NCBI GenBank assembly: GCA_038087015.1
Contig: JASBNA010000046.1
Location: forward strand, 62,001 to 126,000
Reading direction: 5' to 3'
Length of the DNA stretch: 64,000 nucleotides
From: Cerrena zonata
Lineage: Eukaryota > Basidiomycota > Agaricomycetes > Polyporales > Cerrenaceae
The translations under genes and the position numbers were made by a program. Shown piece by piece: positions 45,658 through 56,453 of this stretch. Positions within the stretch are counted from its first letter, which is position 1. Every line of letters starts with the position of its first letter. A model generated the notes under the pieces. That model did no database searches. It saw nothing but the letters and a program-made list of their open reading frames with translations, and was not told the origin of the DNA.

Positions 45658-48408
45658 ATGCCACTAGGCTTGGACCAAGTAATCTCTATACTTAACTTCC
45701 TGCATGATCAACACTCGTCTTTGCTTGATTTGATAATATCAATCCTCCAAAATCCCGCCCTCTTTGCTCACCATAGAGCTGTAGAGCCCATTGGATCCAA
45801 TGTGACAGCTCTCCTGGTTGCCATATGCGAATCCAGCTGCTGTGGTACAGATGCAGTCCGCTGGATGTACGGATATGTCAATGATCGATACGCGGAGCAA
45901 GTTGTCGCACTTACTAATAAGGGCGCGGGTTGGCATTTCAGCGCGAGCAACACTCGAATTGAACAGGTTGAGGCATTCAACCTCGTTGCAATGGCCAACA
46001 CGATGCAGGCCATTGCACCTGAGCTATACAATTTGATAGGTCACCTCCTCGCTGCAGATGAACGTACGAACGAGATACGTGAGGCACGAAGACTTGCACG
46101 GATAAAGAAAACCAAGGACCATCAGAAGTATCGACGAGGGCGAGCGCAGATGCATGATGAAAGCGACAGCGGGGAGAGTGATAGTTCAGACATCTATTGG
46201 GAAGACATGCCCGGCGAGCTCGAAGACGTGGGGGGAATGAGCGGTACAAGTGCAGAGGATATCGAAGACCGGCCAACATTCATCCGTGAGAGAATCGTGT
46301 TGATTGTGAGTGACTGATTTCGAGTAAGGGCTAAAAATGTTCATATAAATGTTATCCAGAGGCGTGTGACTTGCCTCAGTATCTTTATGCAGAGTTCCAA
46401 CCAGCAATGTAATGCACTGCAGTCCATGGTTGGACTTTACCTGCATACTTGTCATGTTTCCGAAGCGACACTAGATTTACTAGCACGTATGGGGTGCTCC
46501 ATCTCAACACCGTCGGTGAACAAGGCGATTACAAGTCTGTCCGCACAATCATCAGAGGTGATTGAACGGATTGGGAGAACACTCCTTACAAGTTTCGTCT
46601 TTGATAACCTAGATGCAGATATCAAACGACTTGTTCCGACAGCCGAAAACCCCAATAGTACTCTTATACATATTACCGCCGGTATGCTCATACCTCTCGA
46701 GCATGGTATCACGCTCGATGATTTGCAATGTTCGGATGAGCTGTGGAAGAAATCAAAGCTCAATCCATATGCAATTCCGGATGACTTACCGCCAAATCCC
46801 GATGTTTACAAGCTGATGCGGATACACGAGGAACGTGAACGTCACCCATCGGGGCTATTACGTCGCACAAGATTCAATGCCTGGGTGATTCTCTACACTC
46901 TTGTTCATCACGGCCCTGGTTATTTTCGCAAGTTCCGGCGAGAACTTGGTAAACCAGAAGTGATTGAACAGATTCCCCTAGTCAAAACACGTCAAATTCC
47001 TGTCCGAGCAATGGATATAAATCCATCTACAGTAGGTGGGAATGGAGATGTGCTCACCGATCTCTTTCGACAAGCTGGTATAGGCGATCCAACGGAAGAT
47101 GGCCAGAATCACGTTCAGCCTATAGGAAATACAATAATACTTGTGCATGGTGATCTTGGAACCGGGGAGCGGCTCGAAAGTCTCGCACACTCACGATCAC
47201 TTGAGGGGACACCACTCCGACGATTTCAAATGGTTATTTTTGTTCTTGGCCTGTTTCATTTGAAGATGGCCTGCGCCGATGCTCTGTGGAGAATTTTTAT
47301 TCAACCAAAAGCCAGTCATGATGATCCGAACTCACTATTTCGCCATGTTGGACAGATACGTCCGAGGGAGACGGGGAAGTTTCAAAATGACCCAGGTTTC
47401 CGGCGAATGCATGAAATCATTCAGCATGTAGGGATTGCCTCACGACTGGACTTTTGGAGAGACAAGGTTGTAAAGCTCCCGGGTGGGTATCAGAACTTGC
47501 AGGAGTTCGCGGAATCAAATCCTAGTTGGGAAACATTGAAGAAACTTGCAAACGAGCTTGCTGCCGGGCAGGTAGCTGGCAGTAACCTCAACAAGCTTCG
47601 AAAGCAACCACAGAATGAACGCGACATAGAGAGAGAGAATCTACTTCTTCGTCAGCGCTACTTTCTTCTATACGAAGAGATTACTTACGCGATGAACGTT
47701 GGTGACATCGGTCGAGTGGAGGATTGCTTTATGCCTTGGGTTTTTATCTTCCGAGGCTGTGGGAAGCATAAATATGCATCTCATATGATAAAATACCTGC
47801 ATAATGTGCACTTCGTGTACCCAGACGGTCTAAAGTAAGGTTATCAGTGTATATTAAACATTAATTAGGGCTCATATCCAAACCTAGGAAAGCTATCCGG
47901 ATGAACATCCTGTGTAATCCTACTGGGGAGGCAGGAAAGCTCCGAGCGAATGATTGGCTACAAGAGCATGATAATCTGTTCACAAAAGCAAGTGGTCAGA
48001 TACTATCTGATTAGCTCTATCTCACATAATCCATAGACAATTAATGGACCCGACAATTCCAATTATCAGAAGGACCACATTATCAAGGAATCACCACTTA
48101 TCCAGGTATACAAGAATATCCGAGAGCAACTCAACGACATGTTTGAAGTGAAACGTAAAGGGACGCGACATTCATCGCCGGATATGGAAAAAACATTCGA
48201 AGTACTTCGGAGGTACATGGAGTTAAACAAAGCATTGGCCTATATCCCAGGGCGGAAGGGAAGGTATGTTGTTCCTGATATTATGGCGCAGGGGATGCAT
48301 ATCTTGGTAAATGTAGACATCGACACGATCGAGCCGATCGAAGGTGATCTAGATGACGCCAATAATGAGCGTGAAGTTGAGGATGAATTAGATCTAATGA
48401 TAGAATAA
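45658..48408 (+). CDS. DUF6589-type protein, candidate transposase
   Basis: Four exons (45658-46305, 46360-47834, 47888-47987, 48037-48408) give 864 aa; the third intron is GC-AG. The N-terminal 215 residues are helical, with an acidic linker. The core matches what I know of DUF6589: QSSNQQCNALQSMVGLYLHT, FVFDNLDADI, HGITLDDLQCSDELWKKS, TIILVHGDLGTGERL, GLFHLKMACADALW, and FRGCGKHKYASHM, then NILCNPTGEAGKLRANDWLQ and EHDN. DNLD and GDLGT are spaced like the first two acids of an RNase-H-fold transposase. Where relatives often have YAxE, this copy has YASH, so the third acid is uncertain. It may be the recombinase of the element; no activity is known to me. Confidence 0.75.
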
Positions 48409-48412
48409 CTTA

Positions 48413-51079
48413 CTAGGGTGTGTAGTATTCGGATCCATTCTCAAAAATGTTTGCATGAGTTGTATTCGGGTATCCTGCTGAGAGCGGTGAATGATGAAAT
48501 CGAACGCCAGAGGTGTGAGTGGAAGGTGAAGGGGATGGTAGTCTGGAGACAGGGGAATTGAGGGATAGAGGTGAATGCCGAAAGGGGATAGTAGATACAG
48601 ACGGAGAGTTTGAACCAGAGGGCTCCGACAACAATGGGGTTTGCATATCTGCTCGTATAGCTGTTGTTTGTGCTCGTTGACGTGCCGGACAGTTCCTGTT
48701 TGACTCTAAAAGCAAAGGTTAGCTCATGCTCACGTCGAGAACGAAAGAACAATGACGTACTATTATGCCCCGTTTGCCCACACATAGAGCACGTTCCAGT
48801 TTTTCGCTTTCCTCGGCCTGCAGAAGAAACCCCCAATCCTCCAACAGTGTCATGGGTCTGGGGTACTACCTCCAAGGCACTAGATCCACTGACAGAGCCA
48901 GTGGCAGTTTGTGAAGGGGAAGGAAGGTAGTCACGAACAGCATCGAGTAGAGACTGTCCATACTGTTGTATAAGGTTGTTTCGCCACCCAGTTTCCTTCT
49001 TGAGAGTATCGAGTGTCAGAGTCTTGCCGAAGTGTATACAGTCAACGATGCGTTGAAGGATCTCATCTGACATAAAGGCGATGTCGCCATATTCTTCCAC
49101 AATAAATTCCCCCAATAATTCGAGGGCAGCCTTCCCTCGCCAATGATCTAGAGCATCTCGGCACTGCATGTCCTTGCTATCCATTGTATAAGGCGGAATG
49201 CGAGATTTTTGAGCAGTACGAGACTTGGTGATAGTATCCGATGAGGGGAATAGATGTATGAATGCGTTGGGGGTACAAAGATCACAACAAACAGTTGTAG
49301 GCTTCGGGCTACAGCGTAGGCAACCAGTACTGACACTGGTATCGCATAGAAGATGGTCAGTATTGCCTGCTATAGAGTTGTATGCGTGAGAATCATTGCG
49401 CGTATAACCGACACTGAACAGCGCTGAACTTACCGATCTTATCGTTCTCGAAGTATATCTCAATCACCTTTCTTCTACACCCCAGTCCCTCTCTTGTACC
49501 GGCATTTATCAAATCATCAATGGGACCTCCAACTACCACCACTTGTTTAGGCTTTATAGCTTGTGAAGGGAACGCACGCGGCGTGTCCGAGTCTCGATCC
49601 TGGGCATGGTAGCCGATGCGCCGTCTCTCTCGGTCAATGCTGCTGCAGTCAACACTCCTTGGATTATCGACATCTTCATCTTCACTCTCGGAACTGTCAA
49701 GTTCATGGTCACTTGCGTGGGGGGGAAGTGTGTTTGTTACAGCGGGGGCACCAGAGGAAGACACAGATCGTTTGCTAGGAGGACCAGCTTGCTTTTGCGC
49801 TTTGCACTTTGCTGCTGTAAGTTTTCTCTTTTCTGCGCGTTGTGCTGCCTGTGCTCGCTTTTCATCTAGGTGTTTTCCTTCAACGAGAAGAATAGCTATC
49901 GCCGTTCTATCCGCACCCCTTGCCGCACGTCCAAAACGTTGCCATAAACTGCAAAGCGTGATTTTCGTCTTCCATTGGACAACAATGTCGATGTCCGGTA
50001 AGTCGAGACCCTGTTGCAATTACCCTCAATGAAGTTCGTTTATCAGGAAAACCTTCGATCATCACTCTCACCATACCAAATGCATCCGTTACACATAGAC
50101 CCCATGTTGTGCCATTTCGTAAGTCCTCAAATTCTTCGTCTCGATACTCTGGAGTCATGATCGAATGAAACCATTTGATCTTGTCCTTCAATACAGATGG
50201 GAGCCTACTCCTCAGATATTCCGTTGCCGCCTCTGCCTCTTTGATATTATCAAAGAATACGAGAAATTTTGGTGGAGCGGTACTAGCCTCGTTGAGATTT
50301 GGTGGGAGCAAGAATGCTAAATCCTCGAACGTTTTCGCAGCATGTCTAAGGGGTCGAACAGTGAGGTGAACGTTGGGCCGGTCATTTGACTGGTGTATAA
50401 TCTCGGTATTACCAGGTCGGAGTTCGAGTGTACACGAAACTTTGTCGAGAATCGGGGGCGGTAATGTTGCAGATGCAACATAGACAGGTACGTCCGGCAG
50501 GAGATGTCGAAGTATACCAACATCGTTATACTGACCATGAAATGTAGCCCATTCTTTCATGCAATGGCCCTCGTCAAAGATGAAGTGGAGTAGGCGAGCA
50601 GCGACCGTCGGCTTCTTCCACAGTTTATCAAAATCGCCTTTGTTGTTCATCAGCACCTCCGGATTGACTACTACAACATTGTAGTTTCCATTTTCAATGG
50701 ACTGTTTCATGTTTAGCACTTTTCGTTTATACAGCAAATCATTTCTCACATCAAATAGCTTCGTGTTTGCTGACTTCGAGTCAACTGCCACAGCTTTAAC
50801 TCCGACACCAGACAACTCCTCAACTGTCTTTCTTCCAAGAAGATTGAGTGGGGTGACCACTACCACCATTGAATCACGGCCCTCTTCAAGTGACATCAAC
50901 AACGGTATCCAAAATGAAAGTGTCTTTCCAGACCCTGTTGCAGCAATTCCAACAACATCTTTACCGGACCGCAAGGCAAGTGCAACTCGTATTTGAAACC
51001 AGCAAGCTCGTTTATTGAACCTTTTTGTTACAAGGTTTCGTATATCTTCAATAGACCAAGTACGAACAGACGAAGCCAT
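48413..51079 (-). CDS. RecQ-family DNA helicase with zinc knuckle, transposon-borne
   Basis: Four exons (51079-50072, 50010-49434, 49369-48761, 48705-48413) give 828 aa with all phases consistent. Helicase motifs: Q motif CWFQIRVALAL (Gln29), Walker A ATGSGKT (47-53), DEGH box in FIFDEGHCMKEW, ASAT, TDAFGM joined to GLDLPDIDIVVQW, and motif VI QRFGRAARG. After a charged linker comes a Cys-rich stretch (CLRCSPKPTTVCCDLC), a helical region, and a zinc knuckle CSMCGQTGH then NCP. It has no HRDC domain. The Ser/Pro tail ends in TAG 4 bp from the DUF6589 stop. Within the element it presumably unwinds DNA during transposition or repair; that is inference. Confidence 0.88.
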
Positions 51080-51154
51080 AGGATAAATTATGAGGAAGGG
51101 GTAAGTACTGCAGTACTCCGTGTACTTAGGATGCAGACTAAACTGTAAGTTCTG

Positions 51155-51969
51155 TATCCGAGTCTTTACGGGCGCGTCTTGGATCGCGTTTGTGACGGTC
51201 GCGATCATTGTGCTGTGCGCTGTGACGAACACGCCGGTCGTTGCGACGCGACGAAATTGAGTGCCGCCCCTTGGAGAAATGGGCAGAAAACATATGATGC
51301 CGCCCTGCCGACGGTGCGCGTCTTTCTTTTATGCCAGCCTCTCTGTCGAGAGGAGGGGAGAAGTTAGGGCGTTTAAAATTAACAAAAAAGGATATGCTTA
51401 TGTAATGGGTTCAAAGTTCATATATATTGAATTGCTACGTCTACTCAGACCAAGTCCCCTCCTCGAGACAGAGAGCCTGGTTCAGGAGCCTGGGGGACAG
51501 ACGGAGTACCGATTTGATCAAAGAGTGGGGATTTTCATCTTGCTCTGTCGGTCTGCCAGAAATAATAATAAATTTACAATATGTTACATAACCAGACTTC
51601 AAGTCTGTATATTGATAAGATTTGATACCATATTTTCAATTAGTAATCCAATTTTCCTATTGTACAGACTCAAAGAGGGATACTGAATCGCTTCCCAAGA
51701 CAGATTACACAATTGAATGGGAAAAAACAATCTGTCCGCTGCGAAGATTTGGAATTTGCAAAGAACTTTATCCTACGGAAAGATTGTAACATTAATTCTG
51801 TCTATGTAATCAAACATGAATCATTGACAGACTTGAAGTCTGGTTATGTAACATATTGTAAATTTATTATTATTTCTGGCAGACCGACAGAGCAGGGTGA
51901 AAATCCCCACTCTTTGATCAAATCGGTACTCCGTCTGTCCCTCGGTCAGACAGCGTCCTGCGTGCCGTG
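51155..51969. repeat. Right terminal inverted repeat, split by a nested hairpin element
   Basis: 51155-51492 and 51934-51969 together form the inverted copy of the left TIR. The 441 bp between them (51493-51933) are absent from the left copy. Confidence 0.88.
51493..51933. mobile_element. 441-bp hairpin (MITE-like) element nested in the right TIR
   Basis: The arms of about 115-120 bp are inverted copies of each other: they begin GGACAGACGGAGTACCG and run inward through GATTTGATCAAAGAGTGGGG, TCTGTCGGTCTGCCAGAAAT and CCAGACTTCAAGTCTG. The centre (about 200 bp) is AT-rich and non-coding. Its outermost GGGACAGAC also occurs once at the uninterrupted site in the left TIR, so either the element targeted that sequence or the left copy is an excision scar. 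Too small to encode its own transposase. Confidence 0.8.
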
Positions 51970-52090
51970 TACTTTACTGTCTACACTCACGCGTTGTCAC
52001 ACAGAACATACACTGCAGTTGTGACGGTCCCTGTCACGTCGGCCTTGATATTCTGACCACCAACTCAGTTGTATAACACTTTACGAAGCC

Positions 52091-53127
52091 ATGGACTTAG
52101 GGCTCAAAGACGTCCATGTTCTGGTCACAGGTGAACATATATTGCCCTATTGTGAGCGCAAACTAATTGGTTAATCTCTCCACTGTAGGAGCAGGAAGTG
52201 GGATCGGATTAGAAACTGCCCGTCTTTATCTCAGTTAGTTTCTCGATTATCTTGGTCTGGAACGTTCAAGTTCGGATGAAACGACAGTGCTGGGTGCCAA
52301 GGTCTCGGCTCACTACCGCAGCAGGTCCGTTGCTCTGGAAGGTCTCGCCTCGGAATTCAACAAAGATCGTATTGCTTGTTTGCAAGCTGATCTGCAAACA
52401 GAGGATGCAGTGACGCGAGTTTTCTCCGAAGCTATCACTGCATTTGGACCTGTTCAGATCGTCGTGATCAACCATGGATACTACCTAAACGACTATGTGC
52501 CTGTCATCGATATGGAGTTGGACCAGTGGAACTCGACGATCGCGACAGATCTGACTTCCCCATTTCTGGTATCTCGCGAGTTTCTCCGTAATCTGAAGAC
52601 TGCCAACGAGGTGACGAAAGATAAAGCTGCGATGGTCTTAGTCGGCTCAACTGCTGGAAAATATGGCGAACATGGTCATGCCGACTACGCGGCAAGCAAA
52701 AGCGGTCCGTAATGATCCATTATTGCAATAGATTCCTCACTAACCAATATTGGATCCTGTAGCTATCATGTATGGTCTCACTTTATCACTCAAGAATGAG
52801 ATCGTAAAGATTGCGCCAAAAGCTCGCGTTAACTGCATAGCACCAGGTTGGGTTAATACGCCAATGGCAGCTGACGCCATGAAAGATCCAGAAACGGTCT
52901 ATCAGGCTCTTGCAACGTAAATCCTGTTCCCCTTCGTTCAGTCTTCTATTAGCCTCACGTCGTTGCACAGGACACCCCTGAAGAAGGTTGCTCAGGCCAC
53001 TGATATTGCATGGCAAATCGCTATGGTGTCTTCTGTGACGGTGTCGGGACATGTTACCGGTCAAGTGATAATGGTTGAGGGCGGTATGGAAGGACGATTG
53101 TTAAATCGTCGCGAAGACATGACTTGA
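52091..53127 (+). CDS. Short-chain dehydrogenase/reductase
   Basis: Classical SDR of about 265 aa in five exons or more. The first exon encodes MDLGLKDVHVLVTG; the second completes the NAD(P)-binding loop as TGAGSGIGLETARLYL. INHGYY corresponds to the NNAG motif; VLVGSTAGKYGEHGHADYAA has the catalytic serine and YAASK tyrosine-lysine pair. The C-terminal block CIAPGWVNTPMA and GQVIMVEGGM are standard. His in place of Ala/Asn in the NHG motif is slightly unusual. The fold and oxidoreductase class are clear; the substrate is not. The start lies 119 bp from the transposon's right target duplication, so the transposon may affect its promoter. Confidence 0.85.
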
Positions 53128-53716
53128 TCCAGCTCCTCATTATTTAGACTTCTGGAACAGTGCACCTATGGTAAAAGAATTGTCATTATGGTCGGCATAT
53201 CTGGATTTCTATATGGCCTCGAGCCGAATTGACGAATCCAACATTAGAACTTCGTTTAGTGCTTTCGATGTTTCGTTAGAGACATGAATTTCGGCGCTAG
53301 CCTCGAGCTTGCTTTCTGATTGCCGGAAAGCCTTGCACGGTCGTGGAGAGATTCGTTCTTCTGGTTTCCAGTAACCACTCACAGCTTGTTCTTTTACTCA
53401 ACCTTCGCCCGCGGGAGTGTCGGATGAGGCCCGAACCCCTGTTCAATTGGAAGGGAAATCTCCGGAACTATGGTCTACTGACCAACTTTGGTTGCCCATG
53501 AAGCAACCATGTCCCACGCCTGTTCCTTGTTCACCCGAACTCCGTATAGTTTGTCTTTGGTTTGTCTTAGCGGGTGTGGGGAAGGCACATGCGGGGCTGT
53601 CACGTTGGATTTTAGTGGCTGCTATATACCACTCCATTTCCCTTGTTGCGTCTCACCAGCCTTCTTGACCTGCGATTCTCACTCCCTCTTGACTTCGACC
53701 TCCATTCACGTCGACC
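53128..53716. other. Intergenic region
   Basis: 3' flank of the SDR gene and CT-rich promoter of the next gene. Short frames here are not supported. Confidence 0.45.
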
Positions 53717-54452
53717 ATGGTAAGCAAACACTCTCTGCAATGCCCAACAGTGTTCGGACTGATGTGAATACCACCTACAGACGATGCATGATGAAAGCAA
53801 CGACGCTCACGTAAAGAGCCTGCGCCTCGCCTTGGGCTCTATACTCGCGCCCGTAAGCAACTCTTGATAGCTGTAAACACCCTTCTTTCTTTGCCTCCTA
53901 TGTTCTATTCGTGTCCGGACGTGGTTGCCTGACAAGCCATCCCTGAATAGAAACGTGTTTCGTCTACTCGTTCCTCAGCTGCGACCTCTGGAACAGCTAG
54001 TCCACTTCATCCCGCGACGTTTGGAAACCCACTTCCAGCGGCACCCAACGAACTCCATTCTACCCCGCATGATCGTCATAACCCCCGAGCATCACGGGCC
54101 CCACTAATGGTGAGTCAAGTCATTCTTGGGCCAGACGCGGACGAGACGGAGCCATAAAGCGCTCTTTCCCCACCTTGGCTTGATATACTCGGAATTGTTT
54201 GCTCATCCCACTTTCTTCTTGCAGCGTGCCCAGACCGAATCCAATGTCCCCAGCTTATCGAGGCCACACATCCCGTCTCCACTTGGGTCTAGTGACGCAT
54301 CTCCAGAAATGAGGAGCGCTTCTCTTCCGAATTCGTCTTCGATGTCAAGTACACATGTAGATGGAATTGATACTCCAAGCCGCGCAGACTTCATTAAAAC
54401 CTTACAGTCCAAGAATCGTTTTGATGCTTTGATACACGGATCCTTCGTATGA
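53717..54452 (+). CDS. Serine/proline-rich unknown protein, about 150 aa
   Basis: An ATG at 53717-53719 is followed directly by GTAAGC; the 61-bp intron ends at CAG and exon 2 begins at 53781 in phase with a second ATG at 53784. So either the first exon contributes only the start codon, or translation starts at 53784. Exon 2 gives MHDESNDAHVKSLRLALGS. Next comes a Ser/Thr/Pro/His-rich exon (SSTRSSAATSGTASPLHP) ending at GTGAGT (54,109), and a last exon with SLSRPHIPSPLGSSDASPE and a more ordered end DFIKTLQSKNRFDALIHG before TGA at 54452. The join before the second exon may be off by one small exon. Probably disordered. Family not recognised. Confidence 0.5.
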
Positions 54453-55489
54453 TAGTGTTATCACACATCTTAGACGTCTTGTTACATTATTTCTGTGAGT
54501 TTGGGGTTCTCATGTTGTTGTATCATAGTATTGGTTGTAATCGATATAAATCTGGACATCACCGTCCGCCCGTTGTGTGATCATCGTGGTCATTGCTAAC
54601 TTTGATCGTTGCGTTGCTGCCTCTCGCCGGCGTTGCCGCTGGCTATTTCAGGACCTGTCAGTCTGTGGGACCCCTGGCTACACAATTGGTGAGCTCGCAG
54701 TCGTTCGACGTATTACATAGGTACTGATCACCTCATATTGACGTGATGAAGATGCATGCCGCAGTTCTCTGAACCAACAACCATTAGTCTATTACCAACG
54801 AGGTTCTGTGATGTTCTGCTGCAAACCAAGGTTTCTATTTTAGCCTTCGTGCATCCAACCTCCTCACGTCCGGCCAGACTGATCGAATGCACGACGGTCA
54901 TGAACAGCTTCTTATGAACGAAGCCAGCTGACAAATAGCCATTTCTTGATTACATGCTAGTTGCATTAGTCAAGCACAAGGCTTGCGCATACTGCGCTAT
55001 TCTCAGGCTCGAGTCGTGTTTGTAATTGACGAGGTGCTGTGATTTTGAAATTGTTCTTTCAAAAACGCTAAAACGTCCGTAAGGAAATGAATGCTGCCGA
55101 AAATATTGACATGGAATCTAGGACCTCTAATACTCAATCTTAATTGATATTACTGGACAGCAATTTTTTCTGTCTAAATCCCTCCGAGTCCGTTGTTCAA
55201 CTCAACTCAGGGTCTGGTAACAGATGTCCCCACTTTCCTCGAAACTGTATACAATCGCGTCCCTGGGTGTATCCAGCTTCTCGAAGATTTCAACACTCTA
55301 GAAACTTTCGAGAATATCACATATTGCCCTGTTGTATTTATTCACTTCTTTTCAAATAGCGAACCATGACCCTCCTCAATCAACACAGGGCTTCACGACC
55401 ATGTGTTCGACCTGTCGTAGATACTCTCATCTAAATCCATTGACCGTTGCTCTTACTATGCAACTATTCTAACAAAAGTACGGGCGTAC
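54453..55489. other. Intergenic region
   Basis: No supported gene or RNA. Confidence 0.45.
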
Positions 55490-55497
55490 TATATAAA
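55490..55497 (+). promoter_or_regulatory. TATA box of the secreted-protein gene at 55665
   Basis: TATATAAA, about 70 bp before a likely 5'-UTR intron donor (GTGAGT at about 55,568). Confidence 0.5.
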
Positions 55498-55664
55498 GGT
55501 TCGCCCCGTTTATGTTGTTTCTCTAGGTTGATCCTCATTACGACTCTTCTAACTCCCGGTACTGGCAGGTGAGTACATCGTCCATGGGGATGTCTGCAGT
55601 GACATGAATTTACTGACCTCAAAGTGTCAGCCGATCTCTCATTTGCTTCACGTTCACTTTCACG

Positions 55665-56238
55665 ATGCAGACCATCACCCTCCTCTCTATTGTAACACTT
55701 TCCGTCTATGCCTGCGCCGCCCCTATCAGGTAAGCCAACATACCGTACTATGTCATAGGTATCCGCAGCTAACCTACATATTCAATATTATCTTGTAGTG
55801 TTGGCTCAAATTTGGGTATATTTCAAGAAGATCCGGATAGCCTGAGCGGCATAATCTCTACGGCTCCCAGTAGCAATACCGATCAGGTGTGATAATATTC
55901 AGCATACTGTGGCACATTGAACATTGAACATAAACACTATGCCATCTCAGGACTATTTCTATGGGTCCAGTACTGCGGGGGCTGAATTAGACCCGCCAGA
56001 TGGTTTAATCCAGGTATATTTTGACCCGCAATCTATTTACACCTTTCTCACAGCCGATCTCATTCATATTCATACCAAAAACAGCCTCAGGCCTCTACCC
56101 GCCGTTCTTCCTCTAGGTGAGCTTCTTCTGCCATGCCGCGCGTCCAAGTCTCAATGCTTAGTAGTCTTAGACCTCGAGACAACAGACGGAACCCCGATAG
56201 ATTTCGTAATATCCATTTCGGCGCAGCTGGTACTATAG
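55665..56238 (+). CDS. Secreted protein, about 146 aa (family member 5)
   Basis: Exon 1 (55665-55729) codes for MQTITLLSIVTLSVYACAAP, a signal peptide cut after the Ala-Pro region. A phase-2 intron (GTAAGC-GTAG) leads to exon 2 (55799-55886; GSNLGIFQEDPDSLSGI). A second intron leads to exon 3 from 55951 (DYFYGSSTAGAELDPPDGLI). The frame then stays open to 56238; alternatively a short intron at 56012 would give an earlier end. A 5'-UTR intron appears to precede the ATG. The architecture matches the other small secreted genes in the window, although the mature sequence has little similarity. Function unknown. Confidence 0.55.
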
Positions 56239-56453
56239 GATTCTAATGACAGCTTTTTTATGGAGGTATCTTTGCAATAACAAGGCACTACTGAAACCAA
56301 CGATGTTTATTTTCATGGGCCCCATGGGTCATGGTTCCCTGTAGTCTATCTGAGTGATTCTAAAGAGGCGCAATGTGATAATCCTGATATCAATCAATAC
56401 AGTAACCATAATCAAACACCCGTAATGTACATGATACTATTGTTGGTTTTAAC

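Larger units (their letters stand above)
45148..51969. mobile_element. 6.8-kb DNA transposon with DUF6589-type protein and RecQ-type helicase
   Basis: Both ends read CACGGCACGCAGGACGCTG inward, and the element is flanked by the direct repeat TAC (45145-45147 and 51970-51972). Terminal inverted repeats are 374 bp (45148-45521), nearly identical at the other end apart from a nested 441-bp hairpin. Inside are only two genes, on opposite strands and converging: a DUF6589-type protein (45658-48408) and a RecQ-type helicase (48413-51079), each starting within 140 bp of a TIR. Both frames are intact. TIR identity (about two mismatches) points to a recent insertion. The CAC-ends and 3-bp duplication recall CMC elements, and the helicase recalls the helicase-encoding Academ lineage (AcademH); class is not settled. 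Confidence 0.9.

Noticed and set aside
48413..51079. Subtelomeric telomere-linked RecQ helicase gene
   Set aside because: No telomeric repeats are present and the gene lies inside TIRs with a target duplication, so a transposon explains it better.
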